Positions 16,216-24,259 of a stretch of 64,000 nt of DNA are shown here, in pieces. A program made the translations under genes and the position numbers. Under the pieces are notes generated by a model. That model was given only the letters and a program-made list of their open reading frames with translations, did no database searches and was not told the DNA's origin. The first letter of the stretch is position 1. Each line of letters starts with the position of its first letter. Source of the stretch: Bacteroidales bacterium M7 (lineage in GTDB: Bacteria > Bacteroidota > Bacteroidia > Bacteroidales > Muribaculaceae); contig LUJR01000009.1 in the NCBI GenBank assembly GCA_001689515.1, forward strand, positions 200,565-264,564, given 5' to 3'.

Positions 16216-18192
16216 TCATATAGTGCGTAGAGCGAAACCGCCTCCTGGAGCAAGATGTATGCGCAATTTGCCATCAGTGGTGGTTTTGATTTGGGTGTGG
16301 GTATAGTCGCGGGCATTGCGGTCAGCATTGATGCCGTCGGCAAATAGATCCACGGTCTGCTCTCCGGGTGCTATAAAGCTGAGATCTATGACCATATCGC
16401 GAGGTGTCCAGTCTGTTATCCCGCCTATATACCATCGGTCACCCTTACGACGGGCTGTGACAATATATTCACCGAGAGAAGCATTTAGGATGCGTGTCTC
16501 GTCCCACACTGTGGGCACTGAAACAATAAACTCCTTGCACTCCGGCTCGTCATCATAATTCATTGGGGTATCGCAAAGCATGTTGAATGGTGAATCAAAT
16601 ACCATATACAGAGCGAGCTGGCGGCATCGTGTGCCTTGGCTCATGGGATCATTATAGACGGGCTGGTAATTTCCTTGTGATGCATTGCGCATGGCTCCCT
16701 GGGTATAGTCCATAGGTCCGGCTGCCTGGCGCAGAAACGGTATCTGCACGTCATATGTGACCTGGTCTACTGTCGGTGGTGCCCATTTCATCTGTTCAAG
16801 CCCGTGGACGCCCTCGAAATTGAGTACGTTGGGCCAGGTGCGGTTTAGTCCCGCAGGTTTGCTTGTGCCGTGGAGATCGAGTATCAGCCTGTGGCGTGCG
16901 GCAGTCTCGGCGGCGCGATAGTTGAAGTCGGTCATCAGTTGGTCATCATGGTCCATGAAGTCCACTTTGAATCCTTTGATGCCCATGTCGGCATAGTGCC
17001 TGCATACCTGTTCCATATCTCGGTCAAACGCATGGTAACCTGCCCACAGTATCAGTCCTACGCCAGCCTTGTCGGCATACTCCACGAGCATGGGGAGGTC
17101 TATTTCAGGCACTACTTTCATAAGGTCAGCCTCTCCGTTGACAGCCCAGCCCTCATCGAGGATTACATACTCTATACCGTTGCGTGACGCGAAATCTATA
17201 TATGCCTTGTAGGTATCGTTGTTGACTCCGGTTTTGAAATCGACTCCGCGGAGATTCCAGTCGTTCCACCAGTCCCATGCCACTTTACCTGGCTTTATCC
17301 ATGATATATCCTCAAGACGTGAGGGCTCACCGAGCAGATAGCTGAGATTGGTGGCAGCAAGTGTTGAGTCATTATCAGCAACTACAGCTATGCGCCATGG
17401 AAAGGCACGAGGTCCGTCGATTGCCGCTATATAGTCCTCACGTTCGTCCACCAGCATCTGGAGATTGTTATGGCCTCCTTGATGGCGTTTGCTCGGGCGG
17501 GGAGCAAATACAGCATTGAGTGTACCCGGGGCAGCTGAAGTGTTGACAAACATGCCTGGGTAATTTTCCAATGCCGATTCTGTGAGGAGCACTTTTACTG
17601 CTGAGTCAGGTTCTACTGCCATGGGCAGGAATATCAACCGATGGCAGTCAAGACTGTCAATCGGAGCGGTGTGGTATGTATTCTCGAAACTGTTGTTGAA
17701 TTGTTGCTCAAAGGTTGAGCCGGTTGCCACGTTGGCATACGGTGCCCAGGCTTTAGCATCTGAGGGGAATCGGAAACGCGCAGTTTCCTCCTTTATTGTA
17801 AACGGTTTTTTCCGACGTGTCACAAACCGGTATGCTACACCATCGTCATATGCACGGACTATCACATCCCAGTCTTTCGACAGACGTAATGTCAGTTCGT
17901 TGTATCTGTCGGGAACTGATGTATGCCTATAAAAAGGGGTTGTCACCTTTTCGTCAACGTTACGGCGCGATACTACTTTGGTATTTCCGTAACCTATATT
18001 TTCTCCGTCAGTAAGCTTTAATCCTATTGTGGACGGCTGCATGACGAGCCGACCGTCCATACTGATACTGTACATCAGGCTGTCGCCGGATTGTATATTG
18101 GCAGTTATGCGTCTGTCTGGGGACATCAGGGATATCGGCGAGGCAGATGCAGCAATAGTCCACGCAAGTATTGGCAGAAAGAAATGTTTCAT
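16216..18192 (-). CDS. Glycoside hydrolase family 97 enzyme
   Basis: A 658-residue secreted GH97 enzyme. I chose the ATG at 18192 because MKHFFLPILAWTIAASAS is a normal signal peptide, and an in-frame ATG 20 codons further upstream would bury it. The N-terminal beta-sandwich is followed by a (beta/alpha)8 barrel with WDWWNDWN, VILDEGWAV and KVDFMDHDD. An Asp in the KVDFM strand is what the retaining GH97 subfamily (alpha-galactosidase-like) uses as nucleophile, whereas inverting SusB-type enzymes use Glu pairs. The retaining assignment is an inference. It is divergent from a GH3 beta-glucosidase, suggesting coordinated breakdown of one plant or host glycan. No SusC/D pair is present. Confidence 0.9.
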   Translation of the reverse strand: MKHFFLPILAWTIAASASPISLMSPDRRITANIQSGDSLMYSISMDGRLVMQPSTIGLKLTDGENIGYGNTKVVSRRNVDEKVTTPFYRHTSVPDRYNELTLRLSKDWDVIVRAYDDGVAYRFVTRRKKPFTIKEETARFRFPSDAKAWAPYANVATGSTFEQQFNNSFENTYHTAPIDSLDCHRLIFLPMAVEPDSAVKVLLTESALENYPGMFVNTSAAPGTLNAVFAPRPSKRHQGGHNNLQMLVDEREDYIAAIDGPRAFPWRIAVVADNDSTLAATNLSYLLGEPSRLEDISWIKPGKVAWDWWNDWNLRGVDFKTGVNNDTYKAYIDFASRNGIEYVILDEGWAVNGEADLMKVVPEIDLPMLVEYADKAGVGLILWAGYHAFDRDMEQVCRHYADMGIKGFKVDFMDHDDQLMTDFNYRAAETAARHRLILDLHGTSKPAGLNRTWPNVLNFEGVHGLEQMKWAPPTVDQVTYDVQIPFLRQAAGPMDYTQGAMRNASQGNYQPVYNDPMSQGTRCRQLALYMVFDSPFNMLCDTPMNYDDEPECKEFIVSVPTVWDETRILNASLGEYIVTARRKGDRWYIGGITDWTPRDMVIDLSFIAPGEQTVDLFADGINADRNARDYTHTQIKTTTDGKLRIHLAPGGGFALRTI

Positions 18193-18239
18193 GATGGTGG
18201 TTATAAATGAAAATAGGTTATATCTAAAGAATCTTTCTG

Positions 18240-18247
18240 CAAAATTA
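18240..18247 (-). promoter_or_regulatory. Possible -7 box for the GH97 gene
   Basis: TAATTTTG on the minus strand fits TAnnTTTG, 47 bases before the chosen ATG. No matching -33 TTG is seen. Confidence 0.4.
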
Positions 18248-18321
18248 ATCAAAATCTCATAAGATTCTATTTAGCCATATCTAAATCAAGTGTTAGTAAT
18301 AGATAATATCTGTTTTTTTAT

Positions 18322-18329
18322 TAACTTTG
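18322..18329 (+). promoter_or_regulatory. Possible -7 box for the GH3 gene
   Basis: TAACTTTG fits TAnnTTTG closely and lies 90 bases before the chosen GH3 start. No TTG is at the 19-21 base position. Confidence 0.5.
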
Positions 18330-18419
18330 CTGGTAATGGTTTACAATAGGGTTACCTATCCCTAAAATAATGAATTGGCTCGAATCACTTATTTTTTGTT
18401 AATGTTTAAAGTAATAGTA

Positions 18420-20660
18420 ATGAACAAACAGTTTTTTGCCCTTGTTTTGGCAGCCGTTTTTGTGGCTGCAGGGTTTGCTGCTGCTCCTGTGTATCTTGAT
18501 GAAACACAGGCTATTGACCAGCGTGTAGAGGATGCGTTGTCACGTATGACACTCGAGGAGAAGGTGGCAATGCTTCATGCTCAGTCCAAATTTTCATCTG
18601 CCGGAGTGCCACGTCTCGGTATCCCTGAGTTTTGGACTACTGACGGTCCTCATGGTATAAGGCCAGAAGTGCTTTGGGACGAGTGGGACCAAGCCGGATG
18701 GACTAACGACTCTTGTGTGGCGTTTCCGGCATTGACTTGTCTGGCTGCTACGTGGAATCCGGACATGGCGTTGCTTTATGGCAAGAGCATAGGGGAGGAG
18801 GCGCGTTACCGTAAAAAGGATATATTGCTCGGACCGGGAGTCAATATATGCCGGACTCCATTGAATGGCCGTAACTTTGAGTATATGGGCGAAGACCCGT
18901 ATCTGGCATCAAAAATGGTGGTGCCGTATGTTCAAGGTGTACAGAGCAATGGTGTGGCTGCATGCGTCAAGCATTTTGCACTCAACAACCATGAGGCAGC
19001 ACGTCATACCACCAACTCTATAGTGGACGACCGTGCCCTCTATGAGATATATCTACCTGCCTTCAAAGCTGCGGTAAAAGATGGAAAAGCATGGGCAGTT
19101 ATGGGAAGTTACAACCTCTATAAGGATCAACATGCCTGTCATAACCAGTATCTGCTCAATGATATATTGAAAGGGGAGTGGGGTTTTGACGGAGTGGTAA
19201 TATCTGATTGGGGAGGTGTGCATGATACCGACCAGGCAATAACCAATGGATTGGATATGGAATTTGGCAGCTGGACTGACGGTCTGTCTGACGGAGCAAG
19301 CAACGCTTACGATAATTATTATCTTGCCAAACCCTACCTTGACCGCATTAAGGAGGGTAAAATAGGCACAAAGGAGCTTGATGATAAGGTGCGACGTATC
19401 CTACGACTTGCTTTCCGCACTACTATGGATTCTCGTCGACCGTTTGGCTCTTTGTGTTCTCCCGAGCATATTGATGCGGCACGTGCGATAGGTCAGGAAG
19501 GCATAGTATTATTGAAAAATGACCGAGGTATACTGCCTCTTGATACTGCCAAGGTCAAGACAATTGCCGTAATAGGAGAGAACGCTATCAAGATGATGAC
19601 TGTCGGTGGCGGCAGTTCGTCGTTGAAGGTAAAATATGAGCTGTCGCCTCTCGATGGCATCAAGAGGAGGTTTGGCAGTTACGCCGACATCGTATATGCG
19701 CGTGGATATGTAGGAGACCCATCGGGTGAATATAACGGAGTGATCACGGGACAGAATCTGACTGATGACCGCACTCCCGAGGAGATACTTGCCGAGGCGG
19801 TTGAAGTCGCTAAAAACGCCGATGTCGTGATATATATCGGAGGTCTCAACAAATCATATCATCAGGATTGCGAAGACTCCGACCGCTCCGGGCTGGAGCT
19901 GCCTTACAATCAGGATGAGGTAATACGCCAGCTTGCCAAGGCGAACAGGAATCTTGTCGTGGTCAATATATCGGGAAATCCTGTGGCGATGCCGTGGACT
20001 AAAGATGTCGCTGCGATAGTGCAGGCATGGTATCTCGGTACCGAGTGCGGCAATGCGATAGCTTCGGTGTTGTCTGGTGATGTCAATCCGTCAGGTAAGT
20101 TGCCCATGACTTTTCCTATGGCACTCACGGATGTCGGTGCCCACAGTCTTGACGGCTATCCCGGAGCGGCTCGTAGCGATGGTTCAGATATAGTGGATTG
20201 CAATTATGCCGAAGGTCTGTTTGTAGGATATCGCTGGAGCGATAAGAACAAGATCAAGCCGCTTTTCCCGTTTGGTCATGGTCTTAGCTATACAGGGTTT
20301 AAGTATGGCAAACCAGTGGTGGATTCGCAGGTTATGACCTCTGATGGTAAAATCATTGTCAAGGTACCTGTTACAAATATAGGTGACCGTGCAGGGGCGG
20401 AAGTGGTACAGCTCTATATCAGCGATGTTAAATCCTCGTTGCCGCGCCCGGTTAAAGAGCTGAAGGATTTTAAGAAAGTGTCATTGGCTCCGTCGGAGAC
20501 TGCGGAGATTCAATTTGAAATAACTCCCGACAAACTCGCATACTTTGATGACACCAAGCATGAATGGATTGCCGAACCAGGCGATTTCGCCGCTATGATT
20601 GGAGCATCGGCGGCTGACATCCGACATACAGTAAAATTTCGTCTATCCGACAGCCACTAA
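18420..20660 (+). CDS. Glycoside hydrolase family 3 beta-glucosidase
   Basis: The 746-residue secreted enzyme starts at the ATG at 18420, because MNKQFFALVLAAVFVAAGFA is a clean signal peptide. An upstream in-frame ATG at 18375 would add 15 residues before it. It has the GH3 N-terminal barrel (WTTDGPHGIRPE, KHFALNNHE, VVISDWGGVHD with the catalytic nucleophile at about Asp263), the alpha/beta-sandwich domain (IGLNKSYHQDCEDSDR-like region) and a C-terminal fibronectin-III-like domain (GAEVVQLYISD). It releases terminal beta-glucosyl residues in the periplasm. It is divergent from the GH97 gene and is followed by a perfect 46-bp palindrome. Confidence 0.94.
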   Translation: MNKQFFALVLAAVFVAAGFAAAPVYLDETQAIDQRVEDALSRMTLEEKVAMLHAQSKFSSAGVPRLGIPEFWTTDGPHGIRPEVLWDEWDQAGWTNDSCVAFPALTCLAATWNPDMALLYGKSIGEEARYRKKDILLGPGVNICRTPLNGRNFEYMGEDPYLASKMVVPYVQGVQSNGVAACVKHFALNNHEAARHTTNSIVDDRALYEIYLPAFKAAVKDGKAWAVMGSYNLYKDQHACHNQYLLNDILKGEWGFDGVVISDWGGVHDTDQAITNGLDMEFGSWTDGLSDGASNAYDNYYLAKPYLDRIKEGKIGTKELDDKVRRILRLAFRTTMDSRRPFGSLCSPEHIDAARAIGQEGIVLLKNDRGILPLDTAKVKTIAVIGENAIKMMTVGGGSSSLKVKYELSPLDGIKRRFGSYADIVYARGYVGDPSGEYNGVITGQNLTDDRTPEEILAEAVEVAKNADVVIYIGGLNKSYHQDCEDSDRSGLELPYNQDEVIRQLAKANRNLVVVNISGNPVAMPWTKDVAAIVQAWYLGTECGNAIASVLSGDVNPSGKLPMTFPMALTDVGAHSLDGYPGAARSDGSDIVDCNYAEGLFVGYRWSDKNKIKPLFPFGHGLSYTGFKYGKPVVDSQVMTSDGKIIVKVPVTNIGDRAGAEVVQLYISDVKSSLPRPVKELKDFKKVSLAPSETAEIQFEITPDKLAYFDDTKHEWIAEPGDFAAMIGASAADIRHTVKFRLSDSH

Positions 20661-20670
20661 TATATATCCA

Positions 20671-20716
20671 TAGGAAACATGCCGGTGCAGTTCGAACTGC
20701 ACCGGCATGTTTCCTA
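20671..20716. repeat. Perfect 46-bp palindrome, REP-like or terminator
   Basis: A perfect inverted repeat centred on TTCGAA (20691-20696). Read on the minus strand it begins GTAGGAAACATGCC, resembling the GTAGGGACATGCC ends of the larger repeat family but as a single palindrome with a different core. It starts 11 bases after the GH3 stop, so its RNA would form a very strong hairpin. There is no T-tract, so RNA stabilisation or a REP singlet is more likely than simple intrinsic termination. Confidence 0.75.
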
Positions 20717-20760
20717 CTATAATGAGCAACTATCGATGGTCTTATTGGGTTGATAATAAT

Positions 20761-21123
20761 ATGAAAGCACTTGTATGGATCGTATGCCTGATGATGATGC
20801 TTGGTGCATGCAGCATCACAAAATCACACGTAGAGCCATCACAGTCAGTGACGGTTTGCGGTCTGACGTACAATAAGATTACAGGAGTTGTTCTTAATGG
20901 TACATTTCTCATTAATAAGACCCGTGGAGGCGGAGCCGTATCCGATTCACTGGGCAAGTTCACCCTGACTGCATGCGCAGGTGACTCTATCCGTTTCCTC
21001 TACGTAGGGATGAAAGATACTGTTGCAGTCATCACCCCAGAGACGGTCTCCCCTTGGAACATCGGATTGGATACCGCCCACCTCATCTTGATGGACAAAG
21101 GCGTGCATCTCAGTCATCCATGA
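20761..21123 (+). CDS. Small lipoprotein with carboxypeptidase-regulatory-like domain
   Basis: From the ATG at 20761 the product is 120 residues: signal peptide MKALVWIVCLMMMLGAC with lipid-attached Cys, then a beta-rich domain. YNKITGVVLNGTFLINKTRGG, DSLGKFTLTACAGDSIRFLYVGMK and a Thr-Val strand resemble the carboxypeptidase regulatory-like (PF13715-type) fold common in Bacteroidota surface proteins. An earlier in-frame ATG at 20707 lies inside the upstream palindrome and would hide the signal peptide, so I reject it. Location is probably the outer or inner membrane surface. Partner unknown. It converges on clpC. Confidence 0.7.
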   Translation: MKALVWIVCLMMMLGACSITKSHVEPSQSVTVCGLTYNKITGVVLNGTFLINKTRGGGAVSDSLGKFTLTACAGDSIRFLYVGMKDTVAVITPETVSPWNIGLDTAHLILMDKGVHLSHP

Positions 21124-21200
21124 GCCTCATTCGTTGTCTGACAAGCGTGAAGACTAATCGGCGGAGGGTGTTGCAACTCAAAAAATTCACGTTGAAACTT

Positions 21201-21290
21201 GTAGGGACATGCCATGGCATGTCAGCTCTTGATCTGCGTGGTTAAAGTCACCACGAATAGCCCAGCTGACATGCCATGGCATGTCCCTAC
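21201..21290. repeat. REP/BIME-like inverted repeat, copy 3
   Basis: A 90-bp element, left arm GTAGGGACATGCCATGGC from 21201, right arm ending GGCATGTCCCTAC at 21290, with inner flanks TCAGCT and AGCTGA that extend the pairing. It lies between the convergent lipoprotein gene and clpC. A separate small 8-bp hairpin (21292-21299 with 21307-21314) sits between it and the clpC stop. Confidence 0.85.
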
Positions 21291-21325
21291 GTTGCGGAAT
21301 TTACAGTTCCGCAAAACCCTCTCAA

Positions 21326-23902
21326 TCAGACGATTTCGCAGTGGACGGCGGTCTGGTCGGGGTTGAGGGTGACGTTGATTGTCTTTTGCTCGTCCTTGCC
21401 TTTGGGTTCCACTATGATCAGTTCTGCCAGAGGGTCTTCGAGATATTTCTGTATGGACCGCTTGAGTGGGCGGGCGCCGTACTGTGCGTCATATCCCTTG
21501 TCGGCGATGAAATTCTTTGCCTCCTCGGTGATATTGAGAGTGTAGCCCATCTGCTCAAGACGCTGGCGGAAGCCTGCAAGCTCGATGTCGATGATTTTGA
21601 ATATGGCATCACGGTCGAGCGAGTCAAAGGTGATGATGTCGTCGATACGGTTGAGGAACTCAGGCGAGAATGCTTTGTTGAGAGCCTTGCGGATCACGCT
21701 CTGCGAATACTCGCTGTCAGATGCCTTGGGGGTATTGAAGCCTACACCGCTGCCGAAGTCCTTGAGCTGGCGGCTGCCGATGTTGCTCGTCATTATGAGC
21801 ACAGTGTTCTTGAAGTCGATTTTTCTGCCGAGGCTGTCGGTCAGATGACCCTCGTCCATTACTTGCAAGAGCAGGTTGAACACGTCGGGATGCGCCTTCT
21901 CGATTTCATCAAGAAGCACGATGGAGTAGGGATGACGGCGCACTTTCTCGGTCAGCTGTCCGCCCTCTTCGTAGCCTACGTATCCGGGAGGCGCACCGAC
22001 GAGACGTGACACGGTGAATTTCTCCATGTACTCGCTCATGTCTATGCGGATGAGTGTGTCGGCGGAGTCAAACAGCATCTCTGCCAGTTTCTTGGCGAGA
22101 TGCGTCTTGCCAACGCCTGTCGGACCGAGGAACAAGAATGTGCCGATAGGCTTCTTTGGGTCTTTGAGTCCGACACGGTTGCGGCGGATAGCCTTGACAA
22201 GCGTGTCAATTGCAGGGTCTTGACCAATAATGGACTTTTTGAGGTCATCGCCCATTTCCATGAGGCGTTTCCCCTCAGCTTGTGCCACGCGCTGTACCGG
22301 CACTCCGGTCATCATTGCAACGACTTCAGCTACCTTGTCTTCATCAACCGTCTCGCGTTTGCTCTCAAGCTGCTTTTCCCAGCGTTCGGTGGCAGTGCGA
22401 AGGTCTTCGCGCAGTTTGGTCTCCTCGTCGCGGAATGCAGCAGCGCGCTCGAAGTCCTGTGCATGGGCAGCTGCGAGTTTATTGCGACCCAGCTCCTCGA
22501 CCTTGTTTTCAAGAGCCTCGATTTCCTCGGGGACGGCTATATTGGTGATATGCACGCGTGAGGCTGCCTCGTCAAGCGCATCGATAGCCTTGTCGGGGAA
22601 ATTACGGTCAGACACGTAACGCTCGGTCAGGTTGACGCAAGCCTCGAGGGCGGCATCGGTGAAGTTAACGTTATGGTGCTCTTCGTATTTGTCCTTGATG
22701 TGGCGGAGTATGGTGAGAGTCTCTTCGGCAGATGTCGGCTCGACCATCACTTTCTGGAAGCGACGTTCGAGAGCTCCGTCCTTTTCGATGTTGTTGCGGT
22801 ACTCGTCAAGCGTCGTTGCGCCTATGCACTGTATCTCGCCTCGGGCGAGGGCGGGCTTTAACATGTTGGCTGCATCCATTGAGCCTGGAGCATTACCAGC
22901 CCCTACGATAGTGTGGATTTCATCGATAAAGAGGATGATGTCGCGATTTTTGCTAAGCTCGTTGAGCACAGCTTTGATTCGTTCCTCAAACTGTCCGCGG
23001 TATTTCGTACCGGCTACCAGCGAAGCCATATCAAGCGATATGACGCGCTTATTGAACAGGATACGTGATACCTGACGCTTGACAATACGCAGAGCGAGAC
23101 CCTCGACGATGGCGCTTTTACCTACGCCAGGCTCACCGATAAGCACAGGATTGTTTTTCTTGCGCCGGCTCAGCACCTGGGCAAGACGCTCTATTTCCGT
23201 TTCGCGTCCTACCACTGGATCGAGACGGTTTTCTTCGGCTGCGCGTGTCATGTCGTAGCCGAATTTGTCAAGAGCTGGCGTGTCGGTAGTGTTGCGCCGC
23301 CCGGCACTTTGTTTTGATGATGTTTTGCCAGCAGATGACTCTGCTGAGGTGCTGTTTCCGCTATCATAAGGCAGGTCATCAGCGTCGTCTTCATCCTCGT
23401 CGTCGGCAAAGCTTGCTTGAGGCGTTGCAGCCTCAGGTGCGCTTTCGTTGAGCTGGCGCACAAGACTCTGATAGTTGACTCCAGCCTTGTGAAACTGTTT
23501 CATGAAGTCGCTCTCCTGAGTTTCGGAGTTATGGAATATCGCCAGCAACAGATGCTCGGGGAGCACCATGCCGCTCTTGAGCATGCGGCTTTCGAGTGCG
23601 CTGAGTTTGAGTATGCGGCTTGTCACGTCGCTGACTGACACGTCGGCTGGTGTGACAGGAGTGTCATCGCCGCTGTCAAGCGATGACTCGAACAGGCGTG
23701 TGTCAAGAGCCTGTTTGAGTTCGTATGCGGAGGTATCTGACGATGATGCCCTTTCGATCAGACGAAAGGGACGGTCGTCCGATGCCGACATCAGAGCAAG
23801 CAGCAGATGGGCAGGCGTAATGATCTTGTTGTTATGCCTGATAGCTTCCTGATGGCTCTGTGAAAGCACCTCCTTAAGTTCGTTTGAAAAGTTTATGTCC
23901 AT
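21326..23902 (-). CDS. clpC: ClpC-type AAA+ unfoldase
   Basis: The 858-residue class I Clp/Hsp100 ATPase unfolds substrates for the ClpP protease or for refolding. Two N-terminal Clp repeats (from ELKEVLSQSHQEAIRHNN) lead, through an acidic and then Ser-rich linker (about residues 165-210), to AAA1 with Walker A GEPGVGKSA. A short UVR-like middle segment (AAAHAQDFERAAAFRDEE) is typical of ClpC and unlike the long ClpB coiled coil. AAA2 has Walker A GPTGVGKTH. The gene is monocistronic and convergent with the lipoprotein gene. clpP is not in the window. Confidence 0.93.
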   Translation of the reverse strand: MDINFSNELKEVLSQSHQEAIRHNNKIITPAHLLLALMSASDDRPFRLIERASSSDTSAYELKQALDTRLFESSLDSGDDTPVTPADVSVSDVTSRILKLSALESRMLKSGMVLPEHLLLAIFHNSETQESDFMKQFHKAGVNYQSLVRQLNESAPEAATPQASFADDEDEDDADDLPYDSGNSTSAESSAGKTSSKQSAGRRNTTDTPALDKFGYDMTRAAEENRLDPVVGRETEIERLAQVLSRRKKNNPVLIGEPGVGKSAIVEGLALRIVKRQVSRILFNKRVISLDMASLVAGTKYRGQFEERIKAVLNELSKNRDIILFIDEIHTIVGAGNAPGSMDAANMLKPALARGEIQCIGATTLDEYRNNIEKDGALERRFQKVMVEPTSAEETLTILRHIKDKYEEHHNVNFTDAALEACVNLTERYVSDRNFPDKAIDALDEAASRVHITNIAVPEEIEALENKVEELGRNKLAAAHAQDFERAAAFRDEETKLREDLRTATERWEKQLESKRETVDEDKVAEVVAMMTGVPVQRVAQAEGKRLMEMGDDLKKSIIGQDPAIDTLVKAIRRNRVGLKDPKKPIGTFLFLGPTGVGKTHLAKKLAEMLFDSADTLIRIDMSEYMEKFTVSRLVGAPPGYVGYEEGGQLTEKVRRHPYSIVLLDEIEKAHPDVFNLLLQVMDEGHLTDSLGRKIDFKNTVLIMTSNIGSRQLKDFGSGVGFNTPKASDSEYSQSVIRKALNKAFSPEFLNRIDDIITFDSLDRDAIFKIIDIELAGFRQRLEQMGYTLNITEEAKNFIADKGYDAQYGARPLKRSIQKYLEDPLAELIIVEPKGKDEQKTINVTLNPDQTAVHCEIV

Positions 23903-24002
23903 TAATTAAGGATATAGAGGATAGGGGTTAGTTATTCAGTTTGTTATAGTCGGTGCCAGATGTAAAGTGATGAATCTCGGCACGCATCTTTTTATACTAT
24001 AA

Positions 24003-24010
24003 CAAAGATA
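24003..24010 (-). promoter_or_regulatory. -7 box for clpC
   Basis: TATCTTTG on the minus strand is a good TAnnTTTG match, about 100 bases before the clpC ATG. The nearest TTTG upstream is only 15 bases away, off the usual spacing. Confidence 0.5.
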
Positions 24011-24146
24011 ACGCAATTTTTGTGCCAAACATTGTCCGTCCCCACCGTTTTAACCCATATTAATCATTAATAAGGGTTTGACGGCATATTTGAATAAACT
24101 TTTATGTCGGATAGGGAATAAGGTGGGTAATGTGCGGAAAAATTTG

Positions 24147-24154
24147 TATCTTTG
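24147..24154 (+). promoter_or_regulatory. -7 box for gyrA
   Basis: TATCTTTG fits TAnnTTTG, 105 bases upstream of the gyrA start. No -33 TTG is at the expected position. Confidence 0.5.
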
Positions 24155-24259
24155 CTTGATATTTTGCGTGTCGGATGGCTGCTGTCTATTGCGGTATCTG
24201 CTCGGTTATATCATACTAATTGACTGTAACAGCAAACAACTATCATAGATAACTGAATC

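Larger units (their letters stand above)
23903..24259. other. Divergent clpC-gyrA control region
   Basis: A 357-base gene-free region between divergent clpC and gyrA. It holds a -7 box for each gene (24003-24010 minus, 24147-24154 plus), and the middle is AT-rich. I see no ORF, repeat or clear heat-shock inverted repeat of the CIRCE type. Confidence 0.6.

Noticed and set aside
18375..18419. Upstream start for the GH3 enzyme
   Set aside because: It would place 15 residues ahead of a well-formed signal peptide. The ATG at 18420 is preferred.
21292..21314. Intrinsic terminator for clpC
   Set aside because: An 8-bp stem is present, but the following bases on the minus strand run into the REP-like element without a T-tract.
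21281..22009. Open frame antisense to the clpC 3' end
   Set aside because: It starts inside the REP-like element and mirrors clpC codons. No start signal or family match.
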